DNA of 64,000 nt from NCBI RefSeq assembly GCF_001465795.2, contig NZ_CP013659.2, positions 310,001 through 374,000 of the forward strand, read 5' to 3'. Source of the DNA: Planococcus rifietoensis. Its GTDB lineage: Bacteria; Bacillota; Bacilli; Bacillales_A; Planococcaceae. This document shows, piece after piece, positions 16,885 to 25,986 of the stretch (position 1 is its first letter; each line of letters starts with the position of its first letter). The notes under the pieces were generated by a model. That model searched no databases, was not told the DNA's origin, and saw nothing but the letters and a program-made list of their open reading frames with translations. The position numbers were made by a program, and so were the translations under genes.

Positions 16885-17259
16885 CTATTCATCATCGAAC
16901 AAACCATCATCATCCATCTCATCTGGATCCATAGCTAAAATCTGCGCATAAGCCTGTTCTCCAACAACTTCTCTCAACGGCACCAGTTTTTCAGGAGCGG
17001 CATTTAGCTCCGAAACGCGATTGCTGATTTCAAACTTCCAAAACAGCTCCTTATAATACTCGAGCTCCTGATACAATCTCTCAAATTCTCTGTAATCCAG
17101 CATCACGGAATCGATTCGGCCATGAAAAGATAGGTATTGTGGTTTTTCTTTAGCTGCCTTACGCAAATAAGAAAAGTTCTTCGCAGCCTTAGAGACAGGT
17201 ACGATTTGGTCGGAAGTAATAGAAGGTTTGGGTCCCGATTTAAGAAGCACTCGAATCAT
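16885..17259 (-). CDS. Phd/YefM-like antitoxin without adjacent toxin
   Basis: 124 residues. Residues about 18-66 match the Phd/YefM DNA-binding fold: VPVSKAAKNFSYLRKAAKE, then HGRIDSVMLDYREFERL. The C-terminal half, where antitoxins usually bind the toxin, is helical and ends in the very acidic DPDEMDDDGLFDDE. No Doc, YoeB or RelE-like partner is found on either side: the gene to the left is a lipoprotein and the gene to the right is divergent. It may be solitary, or regulate the divergent nuclease-helicase gene whose start is 160 bases away. The upstream region shows no clear operator. Confidence 0.65.
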   Translation of the reverse strand: MIRVLLKSGPKPSITSDQIVPVSKAAKNFSYLRKAAKEKPQYLSFHGRIDSVMLDYREFERLYQELEYYKELFWKFEISNRVSELNAAPEKLVPLREVVGEQAYAQILAMDPDEMDDDGLFDDE

Positions 17260-17418
17260 CTCCTTATCAGCTCTTTGTCTAAATATGCTCTCAAGCTAAT
17301 AATCTGTCAATAATCGTAGCAATATTGCAAAAAGCATCCTCAGATTAGTTAAATAATGCTAAACTGAAAATAAGTAAGATACAGGATTTTACAACTAGAG
17401 TAGACAGGGGGCAACCGC

Positions 17419-19284
17419 ATGATTATCTATAACGAAAGCTCTTCCAAATTCATCAGCCATGTGCTCGAGCAGCGCATTGAATCTGTTCTTCTGGATCGAG
17501 TGCAGGAGAAGATGAACCATTCGGTTTCTCCGAGTGAAATTCGTTCGTGGACCAACTCCTTGCCTCAAATGGCAAAAATTTTGAGGGATGCTGATTTGAA
17601 AGATGGCACGCATGTCTTGCTCGAATACAAATTACCATCAACTGAAAAGCGGATTGATTTTCTCATCACCGGCGAAGACAAGACTGGTAAGCAAAACGCG
17701 GTCATTGTGGAGCTAAAGCAATGGCAGAAATCCCAGCTGGCAGAAGGCGATGGCATCGTCAAAACCTATCTCGGCGGGCGCAATCGTGAAACGGTGCATC
17801 CTTCCTACCAGTCCTTATCCTATAAGCGCTTTCTCGAGAACTTCAACGAGTCCTTATATGAAGGCACTTCAATCAATTTAAGCTCTTGTGCGTATTTGCA
17901 TAATTACATACCCAACCGTGAATCAGAGCCCTTGCTCGACGAACGCTACCAAAGCTATATCGAACAGTCTCCGGTCTATTTCCAATTTGATGACCTGTTG
18001 TTGCGAAAACGTATTAATGACGCGGTCTCGGAAGGAAAAGGCGACGAAATCGCACGGAGAATTGAAGAAGGACGTATCCGACCCTCAAAAAAACTGGTCG
18101 AAGCCGTTAATTCATTGTTCGAAGGCAACGAGGAATTCATCCTGCTCGACGAACAGAAAGTCGCCTACGAAAAAGTGCTATCCATTTACAATGGCTTAGA
18201 TCTCGAAACCGACCAAAAGCACACAATCCTCATCAAGGGCGGACCAGGCACCGGTAAATCTGTCATCGGCTTGAACCTGATGAATTTCCTGTTAGGTGAG
18301 GAAGCAACAATTGAATACATCACGCCGAATCAATCGTTCCGTGAAATCCTGCGCAAGAAACTGATTGGCCGGAGCGGCTTCGTGGAAATCCGTAGCTTGT
18401 TCAAAGGATCCGCAGCATATGTGGATACACCAAACAACTATTACGACGTCCTCGTCTGCGATGAAGCTCACCGCCTGAAAAACCAAGGCCACATGAAACC
18501 GAAAATCGAAGGTGAAAACCAAGCGACACAAATCATCCGCTCCAGCAGACTCAGTGTCTTCTTTATCGACGACGAACAAGTCATCTCTAATAAAGATATT
18601 GGACGCTTCGAGCTGTTAAAAGAAGAAGCTGAAAAACAAAATGCCAACGTCCATGTCGTCGAACTCGACTCACAGTTCCGCTGCGCAGGCTCAGGCAATT
18701 ATCTAGAATGGCTCGATAATTTGCTATACGACAAGAAACAGGACATCCCGCTCGACGGCGACTTCGACTTCCAAGTCGTCGATTCCCCGCAGGAACTGTA
18801 CGACAAAATCGTCAAAGAAAAAGGCGGCCGGCTACTTGCCGGCTACGCCTGGGATTGGAATAAGAACCCTATAAACGGAAAGTTGCCAAAAGACGTTGTC
18901 GTAGAAGAACATGACTTCGCCATGCCATGGAACGACCCGAACCGCATCGACTGGGCGATCCACCCTGAAGGCTCTGAACAGATCGGCTGCATCCATACCG
19001 TTCAAGGACTCGAGATGGAATATGTAGGTGTCATTATAGGCAACGACTTGACCTATAATCCGGAAACACAATCGCTGGAAGTGAAGCGGGAGAATTTTAA
19101 AGACAAAGGGGCAAGACCGGCAAAACCGAAGGGGAAATATGCAGTCGATCCGCTTGATCAATTGGTGAGGAATACGTATAAGACCTTGATGACTCGAGGG
19201 ATGAAGGGGTGCTATGTTTATTTAGTGGATAAAGATCTTAAAAATACTTATATGGGAGGTAATAATAAAGATAAAAGCCACTAA
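17419..19284 (+). CDS. Nuclease-helicase, PD-(D/E)XK-like N-terminus plus DUF2075 helicase
   Basis: 621 residues. The N-terminal 200 residues look like a restriction-type nuclease fold: RIDFLI (Asp80) followed after about 15 residues by AVIVELKQW (Glu-x-Lys). From about 230 comes the DUF2075 (Schlafen-like) helicase with Walker A GGPGTGKSVIG (about 274-284), Walker B VCDEAHR (about 345), an SF1 motif III-like FFIDDEQVI, an arginine QFRCAGSG and the C-terminal GCIHTVQGLEMEYVGV. Such proteins are frequent in defence islands. GC content is moderate, unlike the three AT-rich genes behind it. The start follows GGGGGCAACC. It stands at the head of the cluster in the same direction, so a joint function is plausible but not shown. 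Confidence 0.82.
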   Translation: MIIYNESSSKFISHVLEQRIESVLLDRVQEKMNHSVSPSEIRSWTNSLPQMAKILRDADLKDGTHVLLEYKLPSTEKRIDFLITGEDKTGKQNAVIVELKQWQKSQLAEGDGIVKTYLGGRNRETVHPSYQSLSYKRFLENFNESLYEGTSINLSSCAYLHNYIPNRESEPLLDERYQSYIEQSPVYFQFDDLLLRKRINDAVSEGKGDEIARRIEEGRIRPSKKLVEAVNSLFEGNEEFILLDEQKVAYEKVLSIYNGLDLETDQKHTILIKGGPGTGKSVIGLNLMNFLLGEEATIEYITPNQSFREILRKKLIGRSGFVEIRSLFKGSAAYVDTPNNYYDVLVCDEAHRLKNQGHMKPKIEGENQATQIIRSSRLSVFFIDDEQVISNKDIGRFELLKEEAEKQNANVHVVELDSQFRCAGSGNYLEWLDNLLYDKKQDIPLDGDFDFQVVDSPQELYDKIVKEKGGRLLAGYAWDWNKNPINGKLPKDVVVEEHDFAMPWNDPNRIDWAIHPEGSEQIGCIHTVQGLEMEYVGVIIGNDLTYNPETQSLEVKRENFKDKGARPAKPKGKYAVDPLDQLVRNTYKTLMTRGMKGCYVYLVDKDLKNTYMGGNNKDKSH

Positions 19285-19329
19285 AATTAGAAAATTATTT
19301 ATAACAATGTGAGGGGAGCTATATGCTCT

Positions 19330-20610
19330 ATGGAAGAAATAAAAATGATAACAAATGTATTTACAAAAGAAGAGATAGTGAGAATTGTTGAAAATTTTAA
19401 TATCAAAATACCTGGTTTCCAAAGAAGTTTCGAAAGAGTACCTATAGAGATGCTACGCTCATACCTAGCAAAAGAATTGAAAGCTAGTTTAACTCAAAAA
19501 AGAAAAGGTAGAAAACATACCACAATTTCGGAAGTTTATGAGTTCATAAGCTTTACATTTGCTAAAAATAACTCTGAAGTTCCCAATCTAACATTAGAAG
19601 AACTTAGTTTTAAAATAGGTGTAGATGTAAATTATTCAACAGGTATTGTTCTATCTTTAATTAACACTAATTTCCCCGAAGTTTATGAAAAAAACAAAGA
19701 TTTACTTATTAATAATGTAATACAAAGCGAGCCTATACTAAAAAATATAATTAGATCAAGTACTACCGATGAAAAAATTGAAAATATAAAAAAGGTTCTT
19801 CTTTCCGAAAATGCCTTAGACATTAAAATAAATTCATATATTACCGAAATAAAGAGTATATATAGTATAAATTTTTACGAAGAAATCTTCTTTAAAGTCA
19901 ATAATAAAGGGGCTGATAGCTTTACAAAGGAACTATTAAAAACACCAAAAGAAGATTGGTATATCCATATTTTAGCTTTCTTAAGTGAGAAAGAAAGATA
20001 CTTAGAAAGTAAGTATAGTTTTCTTCTTCAATACGTCATTAGTTGTATGGAAGAGAAAATTTCAAATAGTCAGATAAAAAGAATCACTAAGCTAGTAGAA
20101 GAGAATACGCACAAGAGTAATAAGTTAAGTGCAGCATATGAGGAAAATAAAAAATTAGAAAACATTGTACAAGAATTTGAAAATGTATCAAAATCTCATA
20201 ATGAACTAATGGAGGAAAATCAAAACTTAAAAATTACTTTAACGAAATTAACAGAACAAAGAAACAGAGAGGAACCTTTTCTGCAATACTATGATTTTTT
20301 ACTGAAAAAACACAGGGCAATTATTATAACGAGTGATATCCGATTGTTTGAAGGAACTCAATTAAATGACTATGTACTGAGCATAGAACATTTTCATCAA
20401 ATGAGAAAAGAAAAGAATGCAACATTCTTATTGAACAAAACTATTCTCATATCCAGGACTTCTTTCATATCCACTAACGAATGGTTGGTCTCTAAAAGAT
20501 ATTTAGAAAAAAATGACTTCCTTTTTCATGAGATATTAGGATATGAAATTGAAGATTATTTAAAACAAATTTTGAAAGTATTACAGAATGAAAGGATGAG
20601 GGAACGTTGA
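19330..20610 (+). CDS. Coiled-coil protein of unknown function in McrBC-like cluster
   Basis: About 426 residues, strongly AT-rich, not recognised. The first 130 residues are helical with RKGRKHTTISEVYEFI and an FxIGVDVNYSTGIVLSLI segment that may be a helix-turn-helix. Residues about 245-315 form a coiled coil (EENKKLENIVQEFENV, MEENQNLKITLTKLTEQ), followed by an alpha/beta end domain with KHRAIIITSDIRLFEGTQLNDYV. The start is chosen behind GAGGGGAG; a GTG start 7 codons earlier is possible. It overlaps the next gene by four bases, so it is translationally coupled to the McrB-like ATPase and likely works in the same complex. Coiled-coil partners are known from CoCoNuT-type McrBC systems, but a link here is inference. 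Confidence 0.7.
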   Translation: MEEIKMITNVFTKEEIVRIVENFNIKIPGFQRSFERVPIEMLRSYLAKELKASLTQKRKGRKHTTISEVYEFISFTFAKNNSEVPNLTLEELSFKIGVDVNYSTGIVLSLINTNFPEVYEKNKDLLINNVIQSEPILKNIIRSSTTDEKIENIKKVLLSENALDIKINSYITEIKSIYSINFYEEIFFKVNNKGADSFTKELLKTPKEDWYIHILAFLSEKERYLESKYSFLLQYVISCMEEKISNSQIKRITKLVEENTHKSNKLSAAYEENKKLENIVQEFENVSKSHNELMEENQNLKITLTKLTEQRNREEPFLQYYDFLLKKHRAIIITSDIRLFEGTQLNDYVLSIEHFHQMRKEKNATFLLNKTILISRTSFISTNEWLVSKRYLEKNDFLFHEILGYEIEDYLKQILKVLQNERMRER

Positions 20611-22673
20611 TTAACGGATACATGAATCAGGAAATAAGCAAAGAAAATCGACAATTAATTGAAGAATGTTACATTTTAGGAAGGTTAGCAGATGATAATG
20701 ACGGAGGTCATTTGCCAAGACTTGGAGCCGAATTAGACAAGGCAATAACGTACCATAAAGATGGAGATGATCGAGTTGTATTTTACCTTACAGCTTTATC
20801 AAGGGAACCAGAATTACTGAAACGCTTGTTAGGGAAAAATAGCAATGAAGTGTATATTTCATTTGACAACAAAAATAAAAGATATTTAGAAAGAATAGGT
20901 TATTACGACGAAGAGAATAGAGTAGATTTTTTACGTGAACATTTTAACGAGAAATTAATCTTATTTAAGCCGATTTTAAATTATGAAACAAAAAAAGGAC
21001 GTTATCACTTTAATTTTGAAATTCTTCTAGTAGAAAAAATGGATACTGACGAGGAAAGAATCGAAACCTTTTTACCAGTTCCGATTCTGAGTCACTCTAT
21101 CCCTGCAACTCGATTTGAAAGAAAGTTATTAGATGGTAAGCCTATAGAATTAAATGATTATAATCATGCATTTGATGTTCCGGAATTTATTATTTGTGAT
21201 GGATACATTTATCAAATTCCTGACGAAACTGTATTTGAAAAATATAACATTAACTCTAATATGTATATTTGTCGAAAGCCCGAGCAGGTTATGCGTATTG
21301 AAATACCTGAAGATTACGAAAGAAACATGAAAATGGTGCACAAAGAAATAGCTTTCACCTCAAATAATAATCGATTAAGTTGGATAGATTTATTTAATGA
21401 AGAGGGTATTTCTGTTCAAGAAATAGAAGATAACAAGAAAGTGGAAAACGAAGAAAGAACACAATTAAAAGTAGAGAGTTCAGTTTCACAAGCTGGATCA
21501 GTAGAAATGAGTGTTGAAGAAAAGGTAAGTGAGGGGGATTTTATATTTCGTCTAGATTACTTAGCTCGAAAAAAGAAACTAAGGTACTCTGCTGATGACC
21601 TTTATAATTTTCATACCTCATTGAAGACATCTAACTTCACTATATTAGGGGGGATGAGTGGGACTGGGAAAACTCAACTAGCTATGCTGTATGCAGAGGC
21701 ATTAAAAATCGAGGAAGGAGATAATTTGCTGTTTATCCCTGTAAAACCTTCATATACTGAACCAAGTGATTTGTTAGGGTTTTTAAATCCTATAACGGGT
21801 GTTTATACAGAAAGTGACGTTGGATTAGTATCCTTCATATATAACGCAAGTCAAAACCCTGAGAAAATGCATATGGTTGTGTTTGATGAAATGAATTTGG
21901 GTCAAGTTGAACATTATTTTAGTGATTTCCTATCTATTTTAGAACTTGAAGGTGATCAAAAAAAATTGCGCTTATTTAGTAAAAAAGCAATTTGTGTTCA
22001 AGAGCATTTTAGATCTGGAATTCATATCGGTGATAATATTTTATTTGTAGGAACAGCAAACTTTGATGAAACTACAAGAGATTTTTCAAATCGTATGTTG
22101 GACCGCAGTAACGTTATAATACTTGAAAAAACAACATTTACTGATGCTTACAAACATGAGGTAAACGAAAATATTGAAAATCCAAAGGATTATGAGAATC
22201 AAGAGAAGAATGAAATAAAAAATCCTGATACTGCAATTAGTTCAGATAACTACAATAGTTGGATCATACAGAGCGGAAAAAGATTAGGTTCTTTAGAAGA
22301 AAAAGAATTGTCAATTCTAGATAAGTTACATGAAGAAATGAGTAGTTTCGATTCGCAGACAGGCGTCTCTTTTAGAATTGCTGAACAAATAGGACATTAT
22401 TTAGATAATATACCTAATGATGAAAAAGGAGTTCCATTTCTAACAAGAAAAACTGCATTTGATTATCAAATTAAACAAAGAATATTATCGAAAATACGTG
22501 GTCATAGAGAACAAATAGAGAAGTTAGTTGGTCGTTTTGATGAAGAAAATGGATATTCGGGAGGTAGACTAAGCATTGTATTAACAAGCGGAGAAAGGCA
22601 CAATTGTGAAAAATCTATAGCATATTTAGAACAAAAAGCGAAAGAGTTGATGAGGAATGGTTATACATTATAA
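20607..22673 (+). CDS. McrB-like AAA+ NTPase
   Basis: 688 residues. The N-terminal 290 residues are unique and may recognise DNA or a phage signal. The AAA+ domain starts at about 330, with Walker A GGMSGTGKTQ (about 347-356), Walker B VVFDEMNLGQVEHYF and sensor-like FVGTANFDETTRDFSNRMLDRSN. The VGTANFDE...LDRSN block is typical of McrB-like translocating NTPases. Start TTG behind GATGAGGGA and overlapping the previous stop; ATG 20622 is an alternative. It overlaps the nuclease gene by 17 bases. By analogy with McrBC, this subunit would form a hexameric motor that hands DNA to the downstream nuclease. Confidence 0.82.
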   Translation: MINGYMNQEISKENRQLIEECYILGRLADDNDGGHLPRLGAELDKAITYHKDGDDRVVFYLTALSREPELLKRLLGKNSNEVYISFDNKNKRYLERIGYYDEENRVDFLREHFNEKLILFKPILNYETKKGRYHFNFEILLVEKMDTDEERIETFLPVPILSHSIPATRFERKLLDGKPIELNDYNHAFDVPEFIICDGYIYQIPDETVFEKYNINSNMYICRKPEQVMRIEIPEDYERNMKMVHKEIAFTSNNNRLSWIDLFNEEGISVQEIEDNKKVENEERTQLKVESSVSQAGSVEMSVEEKVSEGDFIFRLDYLARKKKLRYSADDLYNFHTSLKTSNFTILGGMSGTGKTQLAMLYAEALKIEEGDNLLFIPVKPSYTEPSDLLGFLNPITGVYTESDVGLVSFIYNASQNPEKMHMVVFDEMNLGQVEHYFSDFLSILELEGDQKKLRLFSKKAICVQEHFRSGIHIGDNILFVGTANFDETTRDFSNRMLDRSNVIILEKTTFTDAYKHEVNENIENPKDYENQEKNEIKNPDTAISSDNYNSWIIQSGKRLGSLEEKELSILDKLHEEMSSFDSQTGVSFRIAEQIGHYLDNIPNDEKGVPFLTRKTAFDYQIKQRILSKIRGHREQIEKLVGRFDEENGYSGGRLSIVLTSGERHNCEKSIAYLEQKAKELMRNGYTL

Positions 22674-24513
22674 ACAACAACCTCTGCATATAACGGGATA
22701 TTTTGAAAATAGATTCCAAAAAACTCTAGATATTGTAAAGGTTTGGAAAAATGAAGAAGAAATGGAAATATCTGATTTTCCCATAGTAAGAGAAAACTCT
22801 ATAATTGGTTTGCAATTTTTTGTTGATGAAGAACACCAGTACGATGATTCTGCAAACTTCAATATTCAAACGAATTTATATGAACAAGATGAGAGAAAAA
22901 TGTTGAGATATAAATTAAGTTTAGGTGTCTCAGAAAAACAATGGTTGTATCAAGGTAAAGATAATGAAGAATTCCCATGGAGAATGGGAATTTACTTTTT
23001 TGAAATATATTATCGAGGAGTTAAGTATATAGGCGGTATAAACGTACTTCCTAATCACTTAGATGAAGAGCAAGTATTAACTATTCACAACTATCTTAAT
23101 GAACAGGTCCAAGATATTATTTATGATTTCGTTTATAGTAATAAATCGTCTTCACATGAGAGTGATATCTTGTTGCCTAAATATTGGTACTATGATTATG
23201 CGCGTAAAGTGGCGGATAGATTGGGGGAATTTACATATTCTATGGCAGCAATTAATAAAAACCCTTCTAACCAGATTACAACTGTTTATAAACCATCAAT
23301 CCATCCTGGAATAACAGATAAAAAAAGTATCGTGTGGGCATTGTCAAACAAAGGCTTGTCAAAAAATGCTGGAATTAATCGAAGTGCATTTCAATTGAAT
23401 AAGAGAAAAACGGAAGACTTTGAGTCTCGGCAAAATCAGTGGATAAAAAATATATTGCTCCTTTTGAAAAGGGATGTTCACACTGTATCTAAACATATAA
23501 TTAAAGATCTAAATATATATAAAGATAAATTATATAGTCAAAAAGAAGCGTACAATAAAGCACTAAAAGACAGAGATTATTTAAAAAATAAAAGGGATAG
23601 TGGAGAAAATACAATAAGAAATATTAGCAGTCAGTTGTATATGCTCGATAATGATATAAAAAATACTAATGGTAAAGTGAGCATTTTATCAAATAAATTA
23701 ACTAACTTAAATAGGATGGAAAGCAGATTATCATATTATATCTCAAATACTTTTCTAGATAAGGTATCAAGAGCTAAATTAAAACCTATTTTAAAAAATT
23801 CCCAGTACTATCTTGTGGATTCAATATTTGAAGAACTTTCTAAGATCAGAGAAAATAAAGGCACCGAGAAGCATTTAACTTCGGCATTAAAGCCTACTTG
23901 GCAAATATATGAATACTTTTGTTTGTTTAAGGTTATCAAAACATTTACAGACTTAGGATATTTGTTAATTAGTGGAATAGAAGAAAATATAGGAAATGTT
24001 TATTTTGAAGATTATATTCAAGAAGGTACAAAATTCATTTTAGAAAACGATGATTATGTGATACATGTTTGGTATGACCATTACCATTCACATTCTGAAA
24101 AAGAGGCAAGGGAGAAAGAAGAGCTTTTCTATACTCCAAATCCTAAGAAAAGACCTGACCTTAAAGTTGATTACTTTAGAAAGACAATTGAAGGTGAGAA
24201 ATTTTTAACATCAATAGTATTGGATGCAAAATTTAGCCAGTTAAAATCAATTTACAATGGTCAATATAGAAATAGAGTCACCGAACAATTAGTTGGCTAT
24301 TATCACTATTTCTGTGTTCTTTCAGAGGCGGGACATAGACCATGCGTGGAACGTGTAATATGTCTATATGCTGGAGAAGGAAATAGAAATGTTCAGCAGA
24401 TTCATGAATCAATCACGTATTTAAGATTCCATCCAGAAGTCGGAGAAAATGGCCCCTTTATAATTGGAGAAAACGAGTTGAAAGAAATTCTGAACCCTTC
24501 CAGCTATGAGTGA
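22657..24513 (+). CDS. DUF2357/PD-(D/E)XK nuclease, McrC-like partner
   Basis: 618 residues, AT-rich. The N-terminal 200 residues are beta-rich as in DUF2357 proteins (ITGYFENRFQKTLDIVKVW). The middle carries a long coiled coil (about 275-370). The C-terminal domain has TSALKPTWQIYEYFCLFKVI, then RPDLKVDYF (Asp) and IVLDAKFSQL (Asp-x-Lys, about 522-527), the PD-(D/E)XK active site, followed by the Tyr/Arg-rich RNRVTEQLVGYYHYF. It overlaps the McrB-like gene, a typical McrB-McrC arrangement. It probably cuts modified or foreign DNA when driven by the NTPase. No methyltransferase is present, in line with a type IV-like or abortive mode. Confidence 0.8.
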   Translation: MVIHYKQQPLHITGYFENRFQKTLDIVKVWKNEEEMEISDFPIVRENSIIGLQFFVDEEHQYDDSANFNIQTNLYEQDERKMLRYKLSLGVSEKQWLYQGKDNEEFPWRMGIYFFEIYYRGVKYIGGINVLPNHLDEEQVLTIHNYLNEQVQDIIYDFVYSNKSSSHESDILLPKYWYYDYARKVADRLGEFTYSMAAINKNPSNQITTVYKPSIHPGITDKKSIVWALSNKGLSKNAGINRSAFQLNKRKTEDFESRQNQWIKNILLLLKRDVHTVSKHIIKDLNIYKDKLYSQKEAYNKALKDRDYLKNKRDSGENTIRNISSQLYMLDNDIKNTNGKVSILSNKLTNLNRMESRLSYYISNTFLDKVSRAKLKPILKNSQYYLVDSIFEELSKIRENKGTEKHLTSALKPTWQIYEYFCLFKVIKTFTDLGYLLISGIEENIGNVYFEDYIQEGTKFILENDDYVIHVWYDHYHSHSEKEAREKEELFYTPNPKKRPDLKVDYFRKTIEGEKFLTSIVLDAKFSQLKSIYNGQYRNRVTEQLVGYYHYFCVLSEAGHRPCVERVICLYAGEGNRNVQQIHESITYLRFHPEVGENGPFIIGENELKEILNPSSYE

Positions 24514-24921
24514 ATTTTATTTAAGGTGACGTGATTTGATGAATTATAAAAGATTTTAATAATTGATAAGTATGTTAGTAAGATCAATGAAATTGCCTTT
24601 CTAGTAATACATATTTCTATGGAAGGTATTGATTTTGAAACAACTAAAGATATATGGATTAACATGATTGATTGAATTGTAGAAGTAAATGCCATTACTA
24701 GTGAAATGAGAGTTCGCGGATAATTCTGCGAGCTTTTTATCTTTGATTTAATAAATAGTTTGCTTCTCCTTCAGAAACTCATTACTATGAATTATTTCTC
24801 TTCAATTTATAGATAGTTTTCTAAATGATCTGCTGTTACAACTACTCAAGTGGTAAAATTAAAGGGAAATATCCCCACCTATAAGTGAGTAAATGATTAT
24901 GTAAATCAAAGGAGCAATACT
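24514..24921. other. Gene-free stretch of about 400 bases inside the island
   Basis: AT-rich. A short frame around 24555-24675 reads like protein (HISMEGIDFETTKDIWINMID) but has no start or ribosome site and is probably a remnant. A terminator-like hairpin lies at 24710-24741. Confidence 0.4.
24710..24741 (+). terminator. Terminator after the McrBC-like cluster
   Basis: TTCGCGGA...TCTGCGAG stem followed by CTTTTTATC; the last 15 bases equal those of the hairpin at 16839-16869. Confidence 0.5.
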
Positions 24922-25968
24922 ATGGACATGATGGATAAATTCGGTTTGGATTCAGAGCAGACGCTTTTGCTCTTTAGTTTACAAAGATACTTGGTCGCTA
25001 AAGATATTGAGAGTGAAAAAAATGTTACTACAGCAGAAAAGAAAAAGAAATGGCTCGAATTATGGGAGCAAGGGATACATGATTTACTCACTAAGTCTAT
25101 AGGGGAAACAAAACTCCTGAAGGATAAAGCCTCATTAACAGAGAAATGTCTGGATATATCAAAAGAAGCAGGGCAATTGAGGACACCTCTGTACTTAATC
25201 GTGCTCGAATTATCCTTATTCTCTCCATATTTCCCTTTAGTCGAGCAAGCTTCTGGTGATAAAAAAGAGGAACAACAAATGAAATTTAATTTCTTAGAAA
25301 GAAAGTTAATGAATTTTAAAGAGCAAGAAAAGCATATAAGATATTTTTCAAACTTATTGGATATTGATGAAGACTTTGTATCTAAATATCAAAAAACATT
25401 CAAAAAATCTATTAGGATATTATCTGGAGTGCAGAAAAAATTTGCCGTCGGCGCAGGATTAGGAGCATTACTAATGATAATCACAGCAGGATTGGCGACG
25501 CCATTGATTGGTGGACTTGCTGCGCCAGCTGGTTTATTTGGTGCCGCTGCAACTAATGCAGGTCTGGCAGCTATCGGTGGAGGCGCTGTTGCTGCTGGTG
25601 GGATGGGTATGGCCGGCGGAATTGCTGTTGTGGTCGGAGGCGGCGGTATTTTCGGGGCATTGAGTGGAGGTACATTGGCTTCTATGCTAACAAAATCGGC
25701 TGACTATGCCCTTCGTGAAGGGGCCAAGTTGGAAGTCATTATGAAAGAGATTATCCTTTCAAGCCAAAAGGACATGCGCTTTGCCCAAGAAATGATTAAA
25801 GCCCAAAAACAAGTGATCGGGAAATTAGGAGAGCAATTAACAGAGTTGCAGTTAAAAGAAGGCGATAACATGGAACGTATTAAACAATTAACAAAATCTA
25901 TTATGTATCTGGAAAGGTCTTTGAAGCATTCTCAAGCTGCTTATACTAGTCAAAGCAAAGCTGTTTAA
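24922..25968 (+). CDS. Unrecognised protein with glycine-rich membrane-active segment (module gene 1)
   Basis: 348 residues. The first 170 are charged and helical (LLLFSLQRYLVAKDIESEKN, a TerB-like look but no firm match). Residues about 175-255 are almost only Gly, Ala, Ile, Leu and Met, with GxxxG-type spacing, as in pore-forming or membrane-inserting segments. The last 90 residues are an amphipathic coiled coil rich in Lys, Gln and Glu. The start follows AAAGGAGC. The next gene begins 18 bases after the stop, so the two form an operon. The layout, soluble sensor plus glycine-zipper helix pair plus coiled coil, suggests a membrane effector. Function unknown. Confidence 0.65.
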   Translation: MDMMDKFGLDSEQTLLLFSLQRYLVAKDIESEKNVTTAEKKKKWLELWEQGIHDLLTKSIGETKLLKDKASLTEKCLDISKEAGQLRTPLYLIVLELSLFSPYFPLVEQASGDKKEEQQMKFNFLERKLMNFKEQEKHIRYFSNLLDIDEDFVSKYQKTFKKSIRILSGVQKKFAVGAGLGALLMIITAGLATPLIGGLAAPAGLFGAAATNAGLAAIGGGAVAAGGMGMAGGIAVVVGGGGIFGALSGGTLASMLTKSADYALREGAKLEVIMKEIILSSQKDMRFAQEMIKAQKQVIGKLGEQLTELQLKEGDNMERIKQLTKSIMYLERSLKHSQAAYTSQSKAV

Positions 25969-25986
25969 ATTAAGGAAGTGATGATA

